A stretch of DNA of 64,000 nt, from contig CM065809.1 of the NCBI GenBank assembly GCA_033398695.1, positions 177,062,501-177,126,500 of the forward strand. The letters run 5' to 3'. Below are positions 11,152 through 23,621 of the stretch, in pieces (positions within the stretch are counted from its first letter, which is position 1; the number at the start of each line of letters is the position of its first letter). This DNA is from Orobanche coerulescens (lineage: Eukaryota; Streptophyta; Magnoliopsida; Lamiales; Orobanchaceae). The notes beneath the pieces are model-generated. The model was not told where the DNA came from. It searched no databases and worked only from the letters and a program-made list of their open reading frames with translations. Made by a program: the position numbers and the translations under genes.

Positions 11152-11164
11152 CGTGCTGATAACG
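11152..11164 (-). promoter_or_regulatory. Element A primer-binding site
   Basis: The sense-strand CGTTATCAGCACG lies immediately after the 5' LTR. It does not begin with TGG as a tRNA 3'-end site would. It matches the tRNA-Ile anticodon arm except at the wobble base. Confidence 0.65.
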
Positions 11165-11396
11165 TGTTTGAGGAGAAAAGTAAAGACAGCAAATCAATTG
11201 TATTGATAACAATGAATAGAGGGGCCTTTATATAGGCATTACAAAGAGAGTCTTTCCATACATAGGATTCCTAGTTAAGGTAAGACATCTAACAGGATCC
11301 AACTACTTATGAAAGAGTCTAGAACCTTCCATAACTCTTATCCCCCTACAACTAGTATTAGGTAAGACACCAATACGGGAAGAATTTCCCGGAACA
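11165..11396 (-). repeat. Element A 5' LTR
   Basis: 232 bp, TG...CA ends, with TATATAAA in sense at about 11227-11234 as the probable core promoter. It is followed outward by the AGTTG target duplication. Confidence 0.92.
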
Positions 11397-11401
11397 AGTT
11401 G

Positions 11402-11851
11402 TAGTTTTTTAAAAAGACTAAAGTTAAAAAATATACTTTAATTACCAAGCAAAAAACCCTATACATTTCAGTGTCTTTAATTTTAAAGGCCGAACATCAA
11501 ACCTAGGGAGATTTTTATCTTTGAAATTTACCATTATTCCGAAACTTCGGGATAGTTTCCGTAGTATTATGTTTTACAGAGCGGTAATCAAACACATCCG
11601 ATTGAAAATAGCAAAGGAATCAGTACTAAACAGTCTAAAGCATTACATGTACAACTCCACTAACCAATATCAACAGTCGATAGAACAACTGTGTAGGTGC
11701 TGAGATAGCTAGAAAGCAAAAGACTCCTAACTACTGATGAAAATACATCCACTCACAAATAACCATCAACCAATATAGTGAATTCTAGAACCAAAACCCT
11801 CATGTACACAATGTGTAATCTCTGTTCTCTCTGAAATGGCAAGAACAAGTT
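11402..11851. other. 3' flank of RAE1
   Basis: A+T-rich sequence that probably contains the RAE1 3' UTR near the gene end. No other gene is seen. Confidence 0.5.
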
Positions 11852-12518
11852 TCACCTTCTGCCACTCGTTGCAACCCGTGGTTTGGATTTGACATCTACG
11901 TCCTGCCATAATGGAGATGCAACATTGAGAGAGAGAGAGAGAGAGAGAGAGTAAAAACTAAATTTTATAGAAGCCAAAAGAAGGTACCGGTGGTAGATGT
12001 AGGTAGATATGGGTCTTTGCTGTTGACGGATTATGATTTTCGGCACCCTTGCTCCAATCATAACACACCTGAACTCACACAGTAAATAGATCCAAGTTCA
12101 AGACAAATCTTATGTTGTGGGATATTAATTATACTTCTAATTTAAAATGGAGGGATGTTGGTTTATGGGTTTCATATGACTACAAAATTTTAAGAGGGAA
12201 GTCTAAAATTGTCATTTAATAAAGAAACAAACTAGTGCATTATGACTACATAAAAATAAATTACAGGTAAATTACGAAGAACCCAAGTACATTAACAGCA
12301 CAATTACAAAAGGATCCCTCCCTAAATTTTAAACATCACCAAGCACAGAGGCAGAGATGTCATCCAGTAAGTTGATCGTTAATTACCGTAGTTTTTTTTT
12401 TTTTTCTCTCATCAGTTCGAGGCCAGAAAGGTCAATCTATAACTCCTGTTCGGTTTTTTCAACGGAGTAAACTTTGATAACTTGATACTTCACCATTTCA
12501 GAAGGAAGTTGGTGTTTT

Positions 12519-12611
<93 letters not shown>

Positions 12612-15600
12612 GTTGAGTTACTGATTTCAATAACATTGGGATGTATCCTAAATGTCCTTTTGTTTTTATCAGTTCGAATTAATGAGCATGCATGCAGCCA
12701 AGGCATACCGCGTATGCAAATATCGAGCCATCATTGTTGAAACTGCTGCAAGGTATTGGCTGACTGCACCTTAACATAGCCTAAATTATTAAAAGAATTA
12801 ATTATCAGTACAGACAGATGTCAGATATTAAAAGATGCACTGTAGAACAAAATGAAAGCAGAAGCCAGTTATACCTTAAGCCTCTGTTTGCTATCTTTGT
12901 CCCAAAAGTTAAAGGCTCCATCAGATCCAGCAGTGGCAAATGTGTGGTGTACCTAAAGAATTTGTGAAGCTTATAATTTAATCAAAAACTTTGGCATAGG
13001 TAAAAGAAAGAAAAGAACTGGGAAGAGGGGGGGGGATATAGAGAAAACCATTATGTCAGAAAAATCAATATGCAATGGAAAACTCAAGTCATCAGATATA
13101 TAAAATGATTGAGATGCTTTTGAAATGTGCATCAATACATATTATATCAGGGATTTAGGATCAAATGAGAATGGTTCTTATCTTGCGAATTGCGAATATG
13201 CATGAGTTTTGTACTAATTACGCATGAAATATATGCATTTCGTGCATCAAAATTGCAATGCATTAAAATATGCATTATATGCATCAAAATATCGATGCAT
13301 TAAAATATTGCATTATATGTATCAAATTTTTATGAGAATAAATCCAGGTCATCCATTTATCAAGATCTATGGATGAAATTCATTCTTATTTCTTAACTTA
13401 AATTGTATTCTCACCTGAACCCACCACCCCTTATATCAAGATACAAGTCAATAAATGATTAAGAACATTAAATACTGTATTTACATCCACGTACAACAAA
13501 TTAATAATCTAATTAAAATCACATTTCTAATGGGCTTGAGCCTAAGCATCATCGGTAATTGAGAGATTATCCAGTTCCTAAATTTTCTAGCGCGCCCAAC
13601 ATCAAGTTAGGCATCTAAAGTTAATATCAGGAGAAAAAATAAAAGATGCACAGCGAATATCTGATGGTCCTTTCTATTTTCGTTCGTACTCTTTTTTTCA
13701 TACATCGAACAGTTATTTTAAGTGTATCACACGAAACAGCAACGGTATAAAAAAAAAGGAGAAAAAGTCCATTTCATGAGAGATCAGAAACATTATTTCA
13801 GTAAATGCGCTGTATCAAATATTGAAATAAACGATGCATAGACCATTTTCCAAATGACAAGATAGAATGTAAGGTGACGGTTGACAAAAAGACCCCTTAT
13901 GATATTCTTTTCTTGATAACCCAAAGGCAGATAGCTCTTCGCAGCACCAGCAAACATGCGTGATAAATATAAATACTGACAACTTCTATGCTACCAACAA
14001 TTTCAAAAAAATTCACCCAAAACCTTCAAGTGAGGTACGTGAAGTAAAGAAGAAGAACAGGAAGTTGACCAGTCAAGGTCACATCTAGTTCACCAAACAT
14101 TTTTAATAAAATATCTTACAGGGTGAAAATTCAGTGAATTGACGGCGTAAACGTCATTGCCATCTCTGTGACATTTAAAAGTAAAGTTTTTATTGGATAG
14201 TGCATCATCAAGATGGTGTACCCCCACTCTCCCTTCAATTGAGCCAACCTGCAAAAAGCAATGCCAATATGTGGCAGTCTTATAGTAAACTAACTCACAA
14301 CATATAGTGATTGGATAAACCATTAATGCAAACTCCAGATAATATATGATCGCATAAATTTTTTCACAATATTCGATGCAGATCCACAAAATGCAACTCA
14401 AAATAAGATTTAATGTTAAAAATTTGGAGAACCCAAAAATAAGCATGGAACACAGTGAAACGAAGAAAAATCAAAAGCATCTTCCAGATGACTAGGAAAA
14501 GCAAAAAAAAAAAAACACTACCAGAGAGATAAAGAAAGATTTTGCCCACATTGTATATCCAGACATCAGCGACGTTTAATATTTCCAATATACAATGCCT
14601 TGGGACAATCGTTTCCAAGAAACAAAAGAGCAGCTTTTCATGTAGGCAAAACAATGAATATTCGAGGAAAAATGAAGAGGTCAAGAAACAATAAACCGCC
14701 TGAACCACATTAAGTAGATTTGGAAGTTACCAAGTATCAACAACAACATTACCCCAATGCCTCTACAGCTCCCGCAGAAAGTGGGGTAAGAGGGAATCGG
14801 ATGTACACAGCCTTACCCCTGTGTTCTCAACACAAAGAGGCTATTTCCACATGATCCAAAAATGACAAAATTGCGTCGAGAACGGCATGGACTACTTCAT
14901 GATTAAAAGAAGCGCATTCAGTTTAGTGAGCCATTTTGATTTATTCCATAATCAAGAACCAAGGATTAGGGAGTCTTTGGCTCCATTGTAGATAATGGAA
15001 TGAAGTTACGAAGTACATTTACAAAAAATTGCAGTGCTGGATAAATTTATTGATAAGATTAACTCTTCAAAGAAACTTACAGAGCTATGAAGCTTTAATT
15101 CGTTCATTCTTGTACTTCATATTACTTGAAATTCAAAGAGAATTCAAGTGGAAAAGATGACTGGATAAATTTCTTGATATGATCAACTCTACAAAGAAAC
15201 TTACAGAGCTATGAAGCTTTAGCTTGCTCATTCTTGTACTCCATATTAGTTGAAATTCAAACAGAATTCAAGTGGAAAAGCTGACACGTTTTTTAACTCA
15301 TGTTACACCATAGTAGTATCACAATGAGTATTGCCCATAATGAGCACAAGGGAGCATAAAACCTCGCATTATTACAGACCAATCGCATAAAGAAATTCTA
15401 AAGACTGAGAAACTTACTAAAAATCCTTGCTTATCAGGAAAAGCAGCTAAACACCTTGTCTGGTACTTCAGGGGTGACACAATTTTCTTGAATTCAGTCT
15501 GCCATAATCCACAAGAAGTTCTTCATGTTCTCAGAACTCAGTGCCTCATAAAATATCATAGAAAATATAATACAAATTACAATATAAAAAAGGTAGACAA

Positions 15601-18600
15601 ACCCCAACTCCTATTTCCGCGTTCAGTGAATGGGAGGACACTAGAACAACTAGCAAGCAAGACCATAACAAGCACTCCCTCCGTCCCGCCCAAAGGTTTA
15701 CAATCAAATCAAACAATCCATTTTTACTCTTTAATCTCCACCACACATTCGCCATCAATAATTTTACTTTTTAATCTCCACCACACATTTATTATCATTA
15801 CTTATTTCAATCATTACACCAAACCCACAAAGATTGAGACAGAGGGAGTAATAAACTTCTCGTTTAGGTTGCTTGTACAAAAGAAACATATTGTGCCATA
15901 GTGCAACCATTACAATAAACTGTGATTAGAAAGTTGGAACCGCGGCAATAAGAGATGCTGCATGCAATTTGACGACAAAAAAACATAAATGACTATCAAC
16001 CATCTTTAGAATAGACTATCATTTAACTCATGCAAATAACTATTATTATTATTATTACTTATAATAATAAACCAGACCTTCTTTAATCAAACCAGTTCAG
16101 AGATAACTTGAAAAGCTTCCACTTTCGACATGATAGTAGGACTTGGCAATTTTTATAATTTAGTTTCGCCCTCCCCTGACACTCCTTGCTAAAATGAACT
16201 TACCAGATTTTGTAAGATACAATAAAGCATAACAACCAGCCAGTAAACTCAGATCTGGTATTACGATAAGCAATTTTTCTGAAACGACAGACAAAATTCC
16301 TCCATTGCTTCCACCCACTGCAGTGGTTGCATCAACTTTGAGAGCTCAAATTACACTAGGTTTCTTATTTAGAACTAATTTTCTACATGTTCAAAGAAAA
16401 AGTCTGTCAGTAACACTGATTTCACCTCATGGAAAAGAAAATCAACTTAAGGGCATAATTCCTTTCACAACTGGTTCTAAATTCCTCTGAACTGGTTCAG
16501 ACAAATTCTATCTCTTAACATTTCCTATTTGCTCATTTATCATACTCACTATTTTAAGAGCCTCGATTATCACTTATCTCTCCAATCAGGTTATACAAGG
16601 AAGACTTTCAATTTAAGGAACAAAAAGGAAACATGAGCATCTTACAAAACATGATGAAGTCAATGTCAATGGGACCAGATATAGAAGAAACAGAAATTTA
16701 AATCTGAAATTTTATTTCACTTTTGAAAAATTTCTATGCACGAAACTTTTCCTGGTTATCAAATAAAATGTTAAAACTCTTATATACTCACTATACAAGA
16801 AAAAATGATTTCAAAATTACATAAAACAGAATACCTGAGGGTTCTGCAGGTTGAAAACAACAAGATTTCTATCAGCAGTGCCAACAACCATAAGAGGATG
16901 TCTAACAGTAAGTGCATAGCAGCGTTCAGGAAGCCGCTGTACCAAAGTTGGATTTTGCTGTCTCAGATCCCAATACCTGAAGATAAATAGCATTTTTGCC
17001 AAAAGTATACCTCAGATATCATAAGTGTAAGAATATTACATGTTACAAACAATGAAATCTGATTGCCTCATATGGATAGATTTGAAAAGGAAATATTTCT
17101 TAGTGGAGATATTAATGATACTTGCTAAATTGGCTACAAGAAGTGTACAATAACCTATCTGATCAGTTAGATGAATGATGAACTTAGTTTTCAGTGAAAA
17201 CCAAAGAAGTGTTGAAAATATGAGGAAGGAGATGGTGCAAATGATTAAAAATTAATATAAGAAGCATTATTTCGGATATTTAAAACTCTCAAGACAATGA
17301 AAATGTCACACAACCAACAGTTAGAAAAAAAATCCAACAGTTAATAATTTTGATAATTGGAGCATGAATGAACAATAAAATGTAAAATACTAAAATTACG
17401 TAAACTTACATGCTATGCATTGAGAATCAAACATAAAACACTTAAATGAAGCAACGGAAATACTCAACACTGTTCTCAAGCATATGTATTAAAGTTTGCC
17501 ACACTAAAAACTCAAGATATGTTCTCAAGTTTGACATGATAAAGCCGGTTTGCCGCAGACCAAATTCTTCTTCAAGATATAACTTAGCAGAAAAAAGGCA
17601 CAGAGGGAATATCCTCTTTTAACTGTGAATTTACGATGGGACATGCCTCACCAATTCAGATGTACCAACAAGGCTCGATCATGGTTTAGACAGATAAATG
17701 CATTCTGGAGTGGAAGACACGTATGCATTGTGCAAAGACATCAAAGAATTACCTAATTGTCTTGTCCCAGCTTCCTGTCGCTAAGAGATTCACTTCTGGG
17801 ATCCAAGCAAGCTCTTTAACAGGAGCATCATGCATGGCTACAGTTACAGGTTGGCCACCAGATGCCAATGGCCACATTTTAACTTGTTTGTCACAGCCTC
17901 CAGAAAAGACAGTTGTCCCATCATGATTCCAAGTAGAGCATAAGACCTGAACAATTTACGAAGTAACCTAACTATGGGGCCAAAAATTCATGTGATCAAA
18001 ATTGGAGGATTATTTTGATGACATATTACCGGATGATCATGTGATATTGATGCCTTAGGAACGGTGTTGACAGTGGTTCCCGATTTCATAACCTCCCAAC
18101 ATCTTACCTAATAAAAGAGGTGTCATAAAAATATCAAGTTAGCTCTTTCAACAACAAATAATACTTGTCCGTGATCTACCTAGACACCTCAGCCATAAAA
18201 GGCAACATAAACATCAGCACAATATAGAAACATAATGTGGAGAAACAGTTTTCCTAAACCAGTGGTCATACGTACCAACCAGAGTTTGTAAATGCAGGCA
18301 TAATATATATCCAAATACCAAACTACCTTTTCACTAGAGTTAACACTGCTTTTCAAGTAATATACTATGGGATGCTCGTATAAAACCGAAGGGAACCAAC
18401 AAGCAACCATAGAATTAAGAAAGTACACCAAAAACACAAAGGCAGAGACAAGAACGGAAAAAATCGTGAAACCATACCGAAACCAAACAAACATACCTGA
18501 TTATCCCACGACGTAGCAACCAAATAATTTGCGTTAGGACTAAAACTCAGGCTGGATACTGTATCACTCGGCGGTGACACCACCTTCATCACGCCAAAAA

Positions 18601-18773
18601 TTAGATGTACAAAAAACAACACGATAAGCACTTGAAATAAGAATGCGGGACTGAAAAACAATGCAAAAAAAAAAAAAAAAAAATACGTTATATATAATTA
18701 TATAGTAGTATATAATTACCTCGGCTGAACGGTTGGGATTCACGTTAGCTGAAGTAGCGCTGAATGCCGCCAT
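11852..18773 (-). CDS. RAE1: RAE1, WD40-repeat mRNA export factor (complete, 11 coding exons)
   Basis: RAE1/Gle2 is a seven-bladed WD40 protein of the nuclear pore that binds Nup98-type partners and helps export mRNA. Coding exons on the minus strand: 18720-18773, 18497-18583, 18030-18107, 17753-17946, 16835-16976, 15418-15498, 14120-14248, 12875-12952, 12709-12780, 11988-12068, 11852-11902. They total 1047 nt, 348 codons plus stop, close to the roughly 349 residues known for Arabidopsis RAE1. Every intron inferred has GT-AG ends and the phases join. Typical blocks: LVATSWDNQVRCWE, FSGGCDKQVKMWPL, LATGSWDKTIRYWD, LMVVGTADRNLVVFN, VGSIEGRVGVHHLDD, FATAGSDGAFNFWDKDSK, CYDWSKGAENHNP. No break was seen. 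Introns hold microsatellites, a MITE and a SINE-like fragment, so insertions have been tolerated. It is the only clearly functional host gene in the window. Confidence 0.96.
11937..11952. repeat. (GA)n microsatellite
   Basis: A GA run in the last RAE1 intron, close to the acceptor of the terminal exon at 11902. It forms a CT-rich pyrimidine tract on the coding strand. Confidence 0.9.
12522..12607. repeat. Compound (TA)n(GA)n microsatellite
   Basis: About 55 bp of TA followed by about 30 bp of GA in a RAE1 intron. It is likely length-polymorphic. Confidence 0.95.
14738..14862 (-). mobile_element. SINE- or RTE-LINE-like 3' end fragment in RAE1 intron
   Basis: On the minus strand it reads through GGGGTAAGGCTGTGTACATC and CCCACTTTCTGCGGGA to a GTTGTTGTTG tail. 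This is the well-known plant TS-SINE/RTE 3' module. The LINE 3' end at 50252-50390 has the same layout. Confidence 0.65.
15038..15284. repeat. Tandem duplication, ~124-bp unit, two copies
   Basis: The copies start at about 15038 and 15162 (TGGATAAATTT). They share ACTTACAGAGCTATGAAGCT and AATTCAAGTGGAAAAG with a handful of substitutions. The repeat is intronic in RAE1. Confidence 0.85.
15674..15850. mobile_element. Stowaway-type MITE in RAE1 intron
   Basis: Terminal inverted repeats ACTCCCTCCGTCCC and GACAGAGGGAGT enclose about 177 bp without an ORF. This is the signature of Tc1/mariner-related Stowaway elements. Confidence 0.8.
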
Positions 18774-19335
18774 TTAGATATGACGTCAAACCCTAATCGA
18801 AAAGGAGATCTCGAGTACTCCCAGAATACTTTGCTAGTTTTTTTCCCAGAGATGAAAATCACAGAGATTAACAAGTTCGAGGGGTTGGGGGGGGGGGGGG
18901 GGGGTTTAAAGGGTTGTACTTGTAGGTGTGGAAGAGGGGTCGCGGTATACAAATTATGGCGTTGGAATAAAGCTAGAAGAATTTAAAAGATTTTTAATGT
19001 AAAAGTACCAAAAATTACACTAAAATTACTCCAAAATAACTACAAAAAAATCACCATGAAAAATACTAAAAAACTATGGGAAACAAAAAAAAATGGGAAT
19101 TAAAAAACCCCTGAAAAAACTCAAAAAATAACGGAAACAAATCTAAGAAAAAAAACTAAAAAATTGAAACTCCCTAAAAATTGAAAAATAAAACATAAAT
19201 AAAATTTAGTGAGCCTAGCTTGAACAAGCTTTTATCGACATGAACGGAAATCGAGTTCGAATAGTTTGATTCTTTTATAGGTATTTTATAATTTTTTTTC
19301 TAATCAAGCCGAGCTCGAGCCGAGCTTTATATTTT
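18774..19335. other. RAE1 upstream region
   Basis: It should contain the RAE1 promoter and 5' UTR, but no clear TATA box was assigned. A G-run lies at about 18886-18904, and an A-rich stretch of short imperfect repeats ('aaaaattac', 'ctaaaaaact') at 18985-19200. The part at 19205-19335 (GAGCTCGAGCCGAGCTT) looks like an older repeat that resumes at 25950. Confidence 0.5.
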
Positions 19336-19630
19336 ACTCCCTCCGTCTCATAAGAGTTGGCTCACTCTTTATGTGCACGGGTTTTAATAAAAATTACATA
19401 GTGGTGTATTTGAGTGGAGAAAGGGTCCCACTTTTTGTTGTATGGTATGTTAATTATTGTTGTTGATTAATTAAAGGATAAAATGTGTGGGTCATACTTG
19501 GTATTGTTGTATATAAGTTGAAAATGTGGAGTAAAGTATAAGGGATATTTTCTAAAAATGGAATAAGCACACTCTTGTGGGATAGAAAAAAATGGCAAAT
19601 CGAGCACACTGTTGTGGGACGGAGGGAGTA
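19336..19630. mobile_element. Stowaway-type MITE next to element B
   Basis: It has ACTCCCTCCGTCTCATAA on the left and GTGGGACGGAGGGAGT on the right, about 295 bp, flanked by TA. It ends 19 bp before element B. Confidence 0.8.
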
Positions 19631-19649
19631 TCAAATAAAAACTTATGTT

Positions 19650-20580
19650 TGTTGTTTTAGATGCTGTAGAAAATGACAAATGATGCAAAACCGAGGCAAG
19701 AGTTGGATTCTCTCTCCGTACGACGAAATTGCCCCGCACAGTACACACGGCTCAACGGCAAACGTCCCCAAGATACAACGGTTTTCTATGAACTCGATAC
19801 CTTGTACTAGGAATCGAATTCCGGACGAACTACTGAATACTCGGGACTTGTAGTATGAATTATAGGCTAGTATGAGTGTCTTATTATCTTGATTAATGTT
19901 GTGTGTATGATCATCATCTGTAGGGGCTTATTTATAGCTTGTAAAGCACCCTATCCGAATCAGTGTGACTTTCCGGCTGGACAGACACCTTGTGGTATGG
20001 TGGGAAGGGCCGCATTGGTCCAGGCGAACCAAACCATTGTGCTGGTTCAGATTGCACAGAATGGTCTGAACCATTGCACTGGTTCGGTCGTGAACTGTCG
20101 CTCGTGTATTTGACATGTCACTGCCACGTGCCAGCCAAGTCACCCTCCACGTAAGTGCAAAGTGCGCCTACGAAGCGCCCGTTGCGACAAGTGCGACGTG
20201 CACGTGCTCGGACTCGGACTCGGACTCGGAAGGTGCTTTGCACCTTTCTCGTAGGATTCGGATTTTAGCGTTAAAAATTAATTAATGCCAACTAGGGTAC
20301 ACCATAGTAGAGCACACTTGATTGCTCATTTATGATGGAAAGTCCTTTATAAATAGCTCAACTTTTTTTTGTTTTTCCAATGTGTGATGGGATTCCACCC
20401 CACATTCCCAAATGTTAAATGGCTTAACTTTGTGCATTAATTACACATTCATTTCTTAACGAAATTGAACAAGTAAATACACTAAATTAATCTACACAAA
20501 ATGTAGATTCCAAATATACCATTTAATGCCATTAATTACCATAATTAATTATGGTATTAATTAAGCTATTTTTTCCAACA
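19650..20580 (-). repeat. Element B 3' LTR
   Basis: It is the partner of 25031-25944. A TATAAATA box in sense lies at about 19929-19936. It holds the repeated (C)ACTGGTTC / AACCATTG motif block near 20015-20090. Confidence 0.92.
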
Positions 20581-21119
20581 ATCCCCACATGAATGATGAT
20601 TAATGCAAATGCAATATGCACTAAGTCCCGACGACCTATTATTGCTTCAGGATAGGTGGTAATTAGCCTTGAACCTTCTTTAGTGTAATGCTATCGGATT
20701 TACTCGTTGCTCGGTGAACGTGATGTCTTGAACCGGTCAACTTTTATGTAAACCAAAACAACAACATACACACAATAATAGATCTAATATCTTTCATTCT
20801 CACGTTGTGTCCATTTTGGCCTTGCACCATTTCTTGGATTCATAAGTGTTAATAATTTTATGAAGCAGTCTTACTTCTTCACTTATATAGGTGATCTCCT
20901 ATGAAGAGTATCCTACCATACTCCACCTATAAAAGGCTATAGGAATCATTAAAAGCTTTAAAAAGCTTACCCTTTACCACAAACTGCAGGCTTGCACTTG
21001 AACAGCTACGAGAATGGATTTTCAAGTGCTTAACTTGAACTTTCACAACTTAGTTGTCTCATTGAACCAAGTTCTTGGGATCTCCAATCATCCTGGTTGA
21101 GTTACCATTCTGAAAATTC
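20581..21119 (-). other. Element B polypurine tract and 3' untranslated segment
   Basis: Next to the 3' LTR the sense strand reads CATTCATGTGGGGAT, the usual plant Copia polypurine tract. The remainder to the RNase H stop at 21120 is non-coding. Confidence 0.75.
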
Positions 21120-21764
21120 TCAATGTGTGGATTTCAATGCCATTCCCCTTCCTGCATTATATAATTGATCGCAGTTAATACCTTTCGTAAACAGATCCGC
21201 TATATTGTCTTTTGACTTTACATAGTCGATACACATTATTCCTGTAGTGAGCAATTGTCTAATGGTATTGTGTCTTCGACGAATATGTCGAGACTTACCA
21301 TTATATATACTGTTCTTTGCCCTCCCTATAGCTGCCATGCTATCACAATGTATCATAACGGGAGGCAAAGTTTTTTCCCAACAGGGAATATCTTCTAAGA
21401 AGTTTCTTAACCATTTGGCTTCTTCGTCAGCTTTATCTAAAGCAATAAACTCCGATTCCATTGTAGATCGGTCTATGCATGTTTGCTTAGAAGATTTCCA
21501 TGATATTGCTCCCCCATCAATGGTAAATACATAACCGTCTGTGGATTTAGAGTCTTTAGTATCGGATATCCAGTTGGCATCACAATATCCTTCCAAAACA
21601 GCTGGATATCTCGAATAGTGTATACCATTATTGACGGTGTGTTTTAAGTATCTCAACACTCTTGTCAATGCGGTCCAATGATCCTTTCCGGGATTACTCA
21701 TAAACCAACTCAGTTTACTAATAGAATATGCTATGTCTGACCTTGTATAATTTGCTAAGTACAT
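21120..21764 (-). pseudogene. Element B pol: RT thumb and RNase H
   Basis: 214 codons: [77 protein letters not shown] and [12 protein letters not shown]. RNase H removes RNA from the RNA-DNA hybrid. The domain is nearly complete but is separated from RT by an in-frame break near 21790-21812. Confidence 0.85.
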
Positions 21765-21812
21765 TAGGCTTCCAATTATCCTAGCATATTCTGTTTGTGA
21801 TATGAGTTCTCC

Positions 21813-22373
21813 TCAATTTTTGGCTAAGTGTAAACTTAAGTCAATAGGTGTCTTAGCCGGAGGTAGATCGTATGCCTTGAATTTTTTAAGCACATTCTCA
21901 ACGTAGTGAGATTGTGATAAGACTATTCCATCGGGTGTTCTGGAGATCTTGATTCCTAGAATCACATCGGCTAATCCCATATCCTTCATATCGAAGTTCT
22001 TCTTTAATATGTCCTTAGTGCCTATGATGATTTTATTATTGCTACCCATAATTAGCATATCATCAACGTCTAGACACACAATGATAAAATTGTATGATGT
22101 ACTTTTGATATACACACATTTATCACATTCATTGATTTTGAAACCATTTGACATCATTAATTGGTCAAATTTCTCATGCCATTGTTTGTGTGCTTGTTTA
22201 AGTCCATATAAAGACTTAACAAGTTTACAAACTTTGTTTTCTTGGCCGGGAACCACGAACCCTTCGGGTTGTTCCATATAATTTTCATCTTCTAAATCTC
22301 CATTTAGAAAGGCCGTTTTTACATCCATTTGGTGTATCTCAAGATTGTATAATGCTGCTATTGCAAGTAGCAT
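21813..22373 (-). pseudogene. Element B pol: reverse transcriptase core
   Basis: 186 codons: QMDVKTAFLNGDLEDENYM, SLYGLKQAHKQWHEKF. The catalytic box reads CLDVDDMLIMG where the family has YVDD, so the Tyr is replaced by Asp although both Asp remain. A stop follows in LHLAKN. It is probably inactive. Confidence 0.87.
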
Positions 22374-22442
22374 TCTAATGGATGTAATCCGAGTAACTGG
22401 TGAGTATGTATCAAAGTAATCATAGCCTTCCTTTTGTTTGTA

Positions 22443-22901
22443 TCATTTGGCTACCAAACGTGCTTTGTATTTGTCAATAGATTTATCGCCTTTGTATTTC
22501 TTCTTGAGAATCCAATTGCAACGTAAAGGTTTATTTCCCGGAAGAAGATTAACAATATGCCAAGTGTGATTGTTCAAGATTGACTCGATTTCACTATTAA
22601 TAGCTTCTTGCCATAGATCGGCATCGGAACCAAGCAATGATTCCTTGATTGTCTTCGGTTCGTTTTCTGAAGAGTAGACTACAAAGTGCGGACCAAAGGT
22701 TTTTGCAGTTTTTATTCTTTTTCCTTGCCTTGGTTGCGGTGTTGGTCCATTATTATTTGGCGAGATTTCATCATAAGTCCTCTTTTTCGAACTTATTTCA
22801 TTCTTTTCTTTCTTAGGGAATATAGTTTCAAAATATATGGAATTTCTTGATTCTATGATCATTCCCTCATTTATACCGGGTACTTCCAATTTGTGTACCA
22901 A
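22443..22901 (-). pseudogene. Element B pol: linker and RT N-terminus
   Basis: 152 codons with KRTYDEISPNN, DLWQEAINSEIESILNNHTW, LRCNWILKKKYKGDKSIDKYKARLVAK. This is the normal start of the RT domain, closed by a stop at 22443 just before the core ORF. Confidence 0.82.
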
Positions 22902-22973
22902 AAATCGATACGCACTACTATTATTTGCATATCCTATGAAAATGCAATCAACCGTTTTTGGTCCTATTTTTAC

Positions 22974-23621
22974 TTACTTGGGTTTCGGCACTTCAACTTT
23001 TGCTAAGCACCCCCACACTTTTAAGTATTTATAGGACGGCTTCCTTCCTTTCCATAATTCATATGGAGTTTTATCTTGCTTCTTTTTGGGTAATTTATTC
23101 AAAATTTTATTAGTCGAAAGAATAACTTTTCCCCACATGTTAAGTGATAGGCCCGAATTTATCAACATAACATTCATCATTTCCTTCAATGTTCTATTCT
23201 TTCGTTCTGCAACACCATTCGATTGGGGTGCATAAGGTGCAGTCGTTTGGTGAATAATGTCATTTTCACGACAATATTTTTCAAAAGGTGCAACATATTC
23301 ACCACCTCGATCACTTCGAATCATTTTGATTTTGGTGTTGAGTTGATTTTCAACTTCTGTTTTGTATGTTTTGAAAGCTTCGAATGCTTCGTCTTTGCTT
23401 TTCAAAAAATACACATAACAAAATCTTGTGCAATCGTCTATCAAAGTTAAAAAATAATTCTTTCCATCTCCTGTTTGTACAAGTTTTAAATCGCACAGAT
23501 CGGTGTGAATCAATTCAAGAGGTTTTGTCGATCTTTCTACTGAATGAAAAGGAGATTTTGCCATTTTCGCTTCAACACAGATTTCACACCTTTTGTGTCG
23601 ATCGAAAGTCATTTTTGACAA
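22974..23621 (-). pseudogene. Element B pol: integrase
   Basis: 215 codons: zinc-binding end [14 protein letters not shown], then catalytic [17 protein letters not shown] and [18 protein letters not shown], giving the D,D,E residues. It overlaps the upstream gag-protease frame by about 38 bp, which marks a frameshift. Confidence 0.88.

Larger units (their letters stand above)
4013..11396 (-). mobile_element. Copia LTR retrotransposon, element A (7.4 kb)
   Basis: The element is bounded by 224- and 232-bp LTRs (TGTTCC..CAAACA in sense) and an exact 5-bp target duplication AGTTG at 4008-4012 and 11397-11401. In minus sense the order is LTR, primer site, G+C-rich leader, gag, non-coding spacer, protease-integrase, RT-RNase H, polypurine tract, LTR. 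Integrase before RT identifies Copia. The LTRs differ at roughly 5% of positions plus small indels, so this is an older insertion than element C, to which its LTR and spacer are related. gag and RT-RNase H are still long ORFs but pol is split by frameshifts, so the copy is probably inactive. Confidence 0.93.

Noticed and set aside
3250..11164. The tRNA-Ile-like strings as tRNA genes
   Set aside because: Only the 13-15 base anticodon-arm match is present, with no D or T arm; they are primer sites.
10771..11235. 154-codon Gly/Arg/Ala-rich plus-strand ORF
   Set aside because: It lies antisense to the element A leader in low-complexity G+C-rich triplets and has no motif.
18886..18904. G-run as telomere-like or G-quadruplex feature
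   Set aside because: It is a single homopolymer without repeated TTTAGGG units; a quadruplex role cannot be supported.
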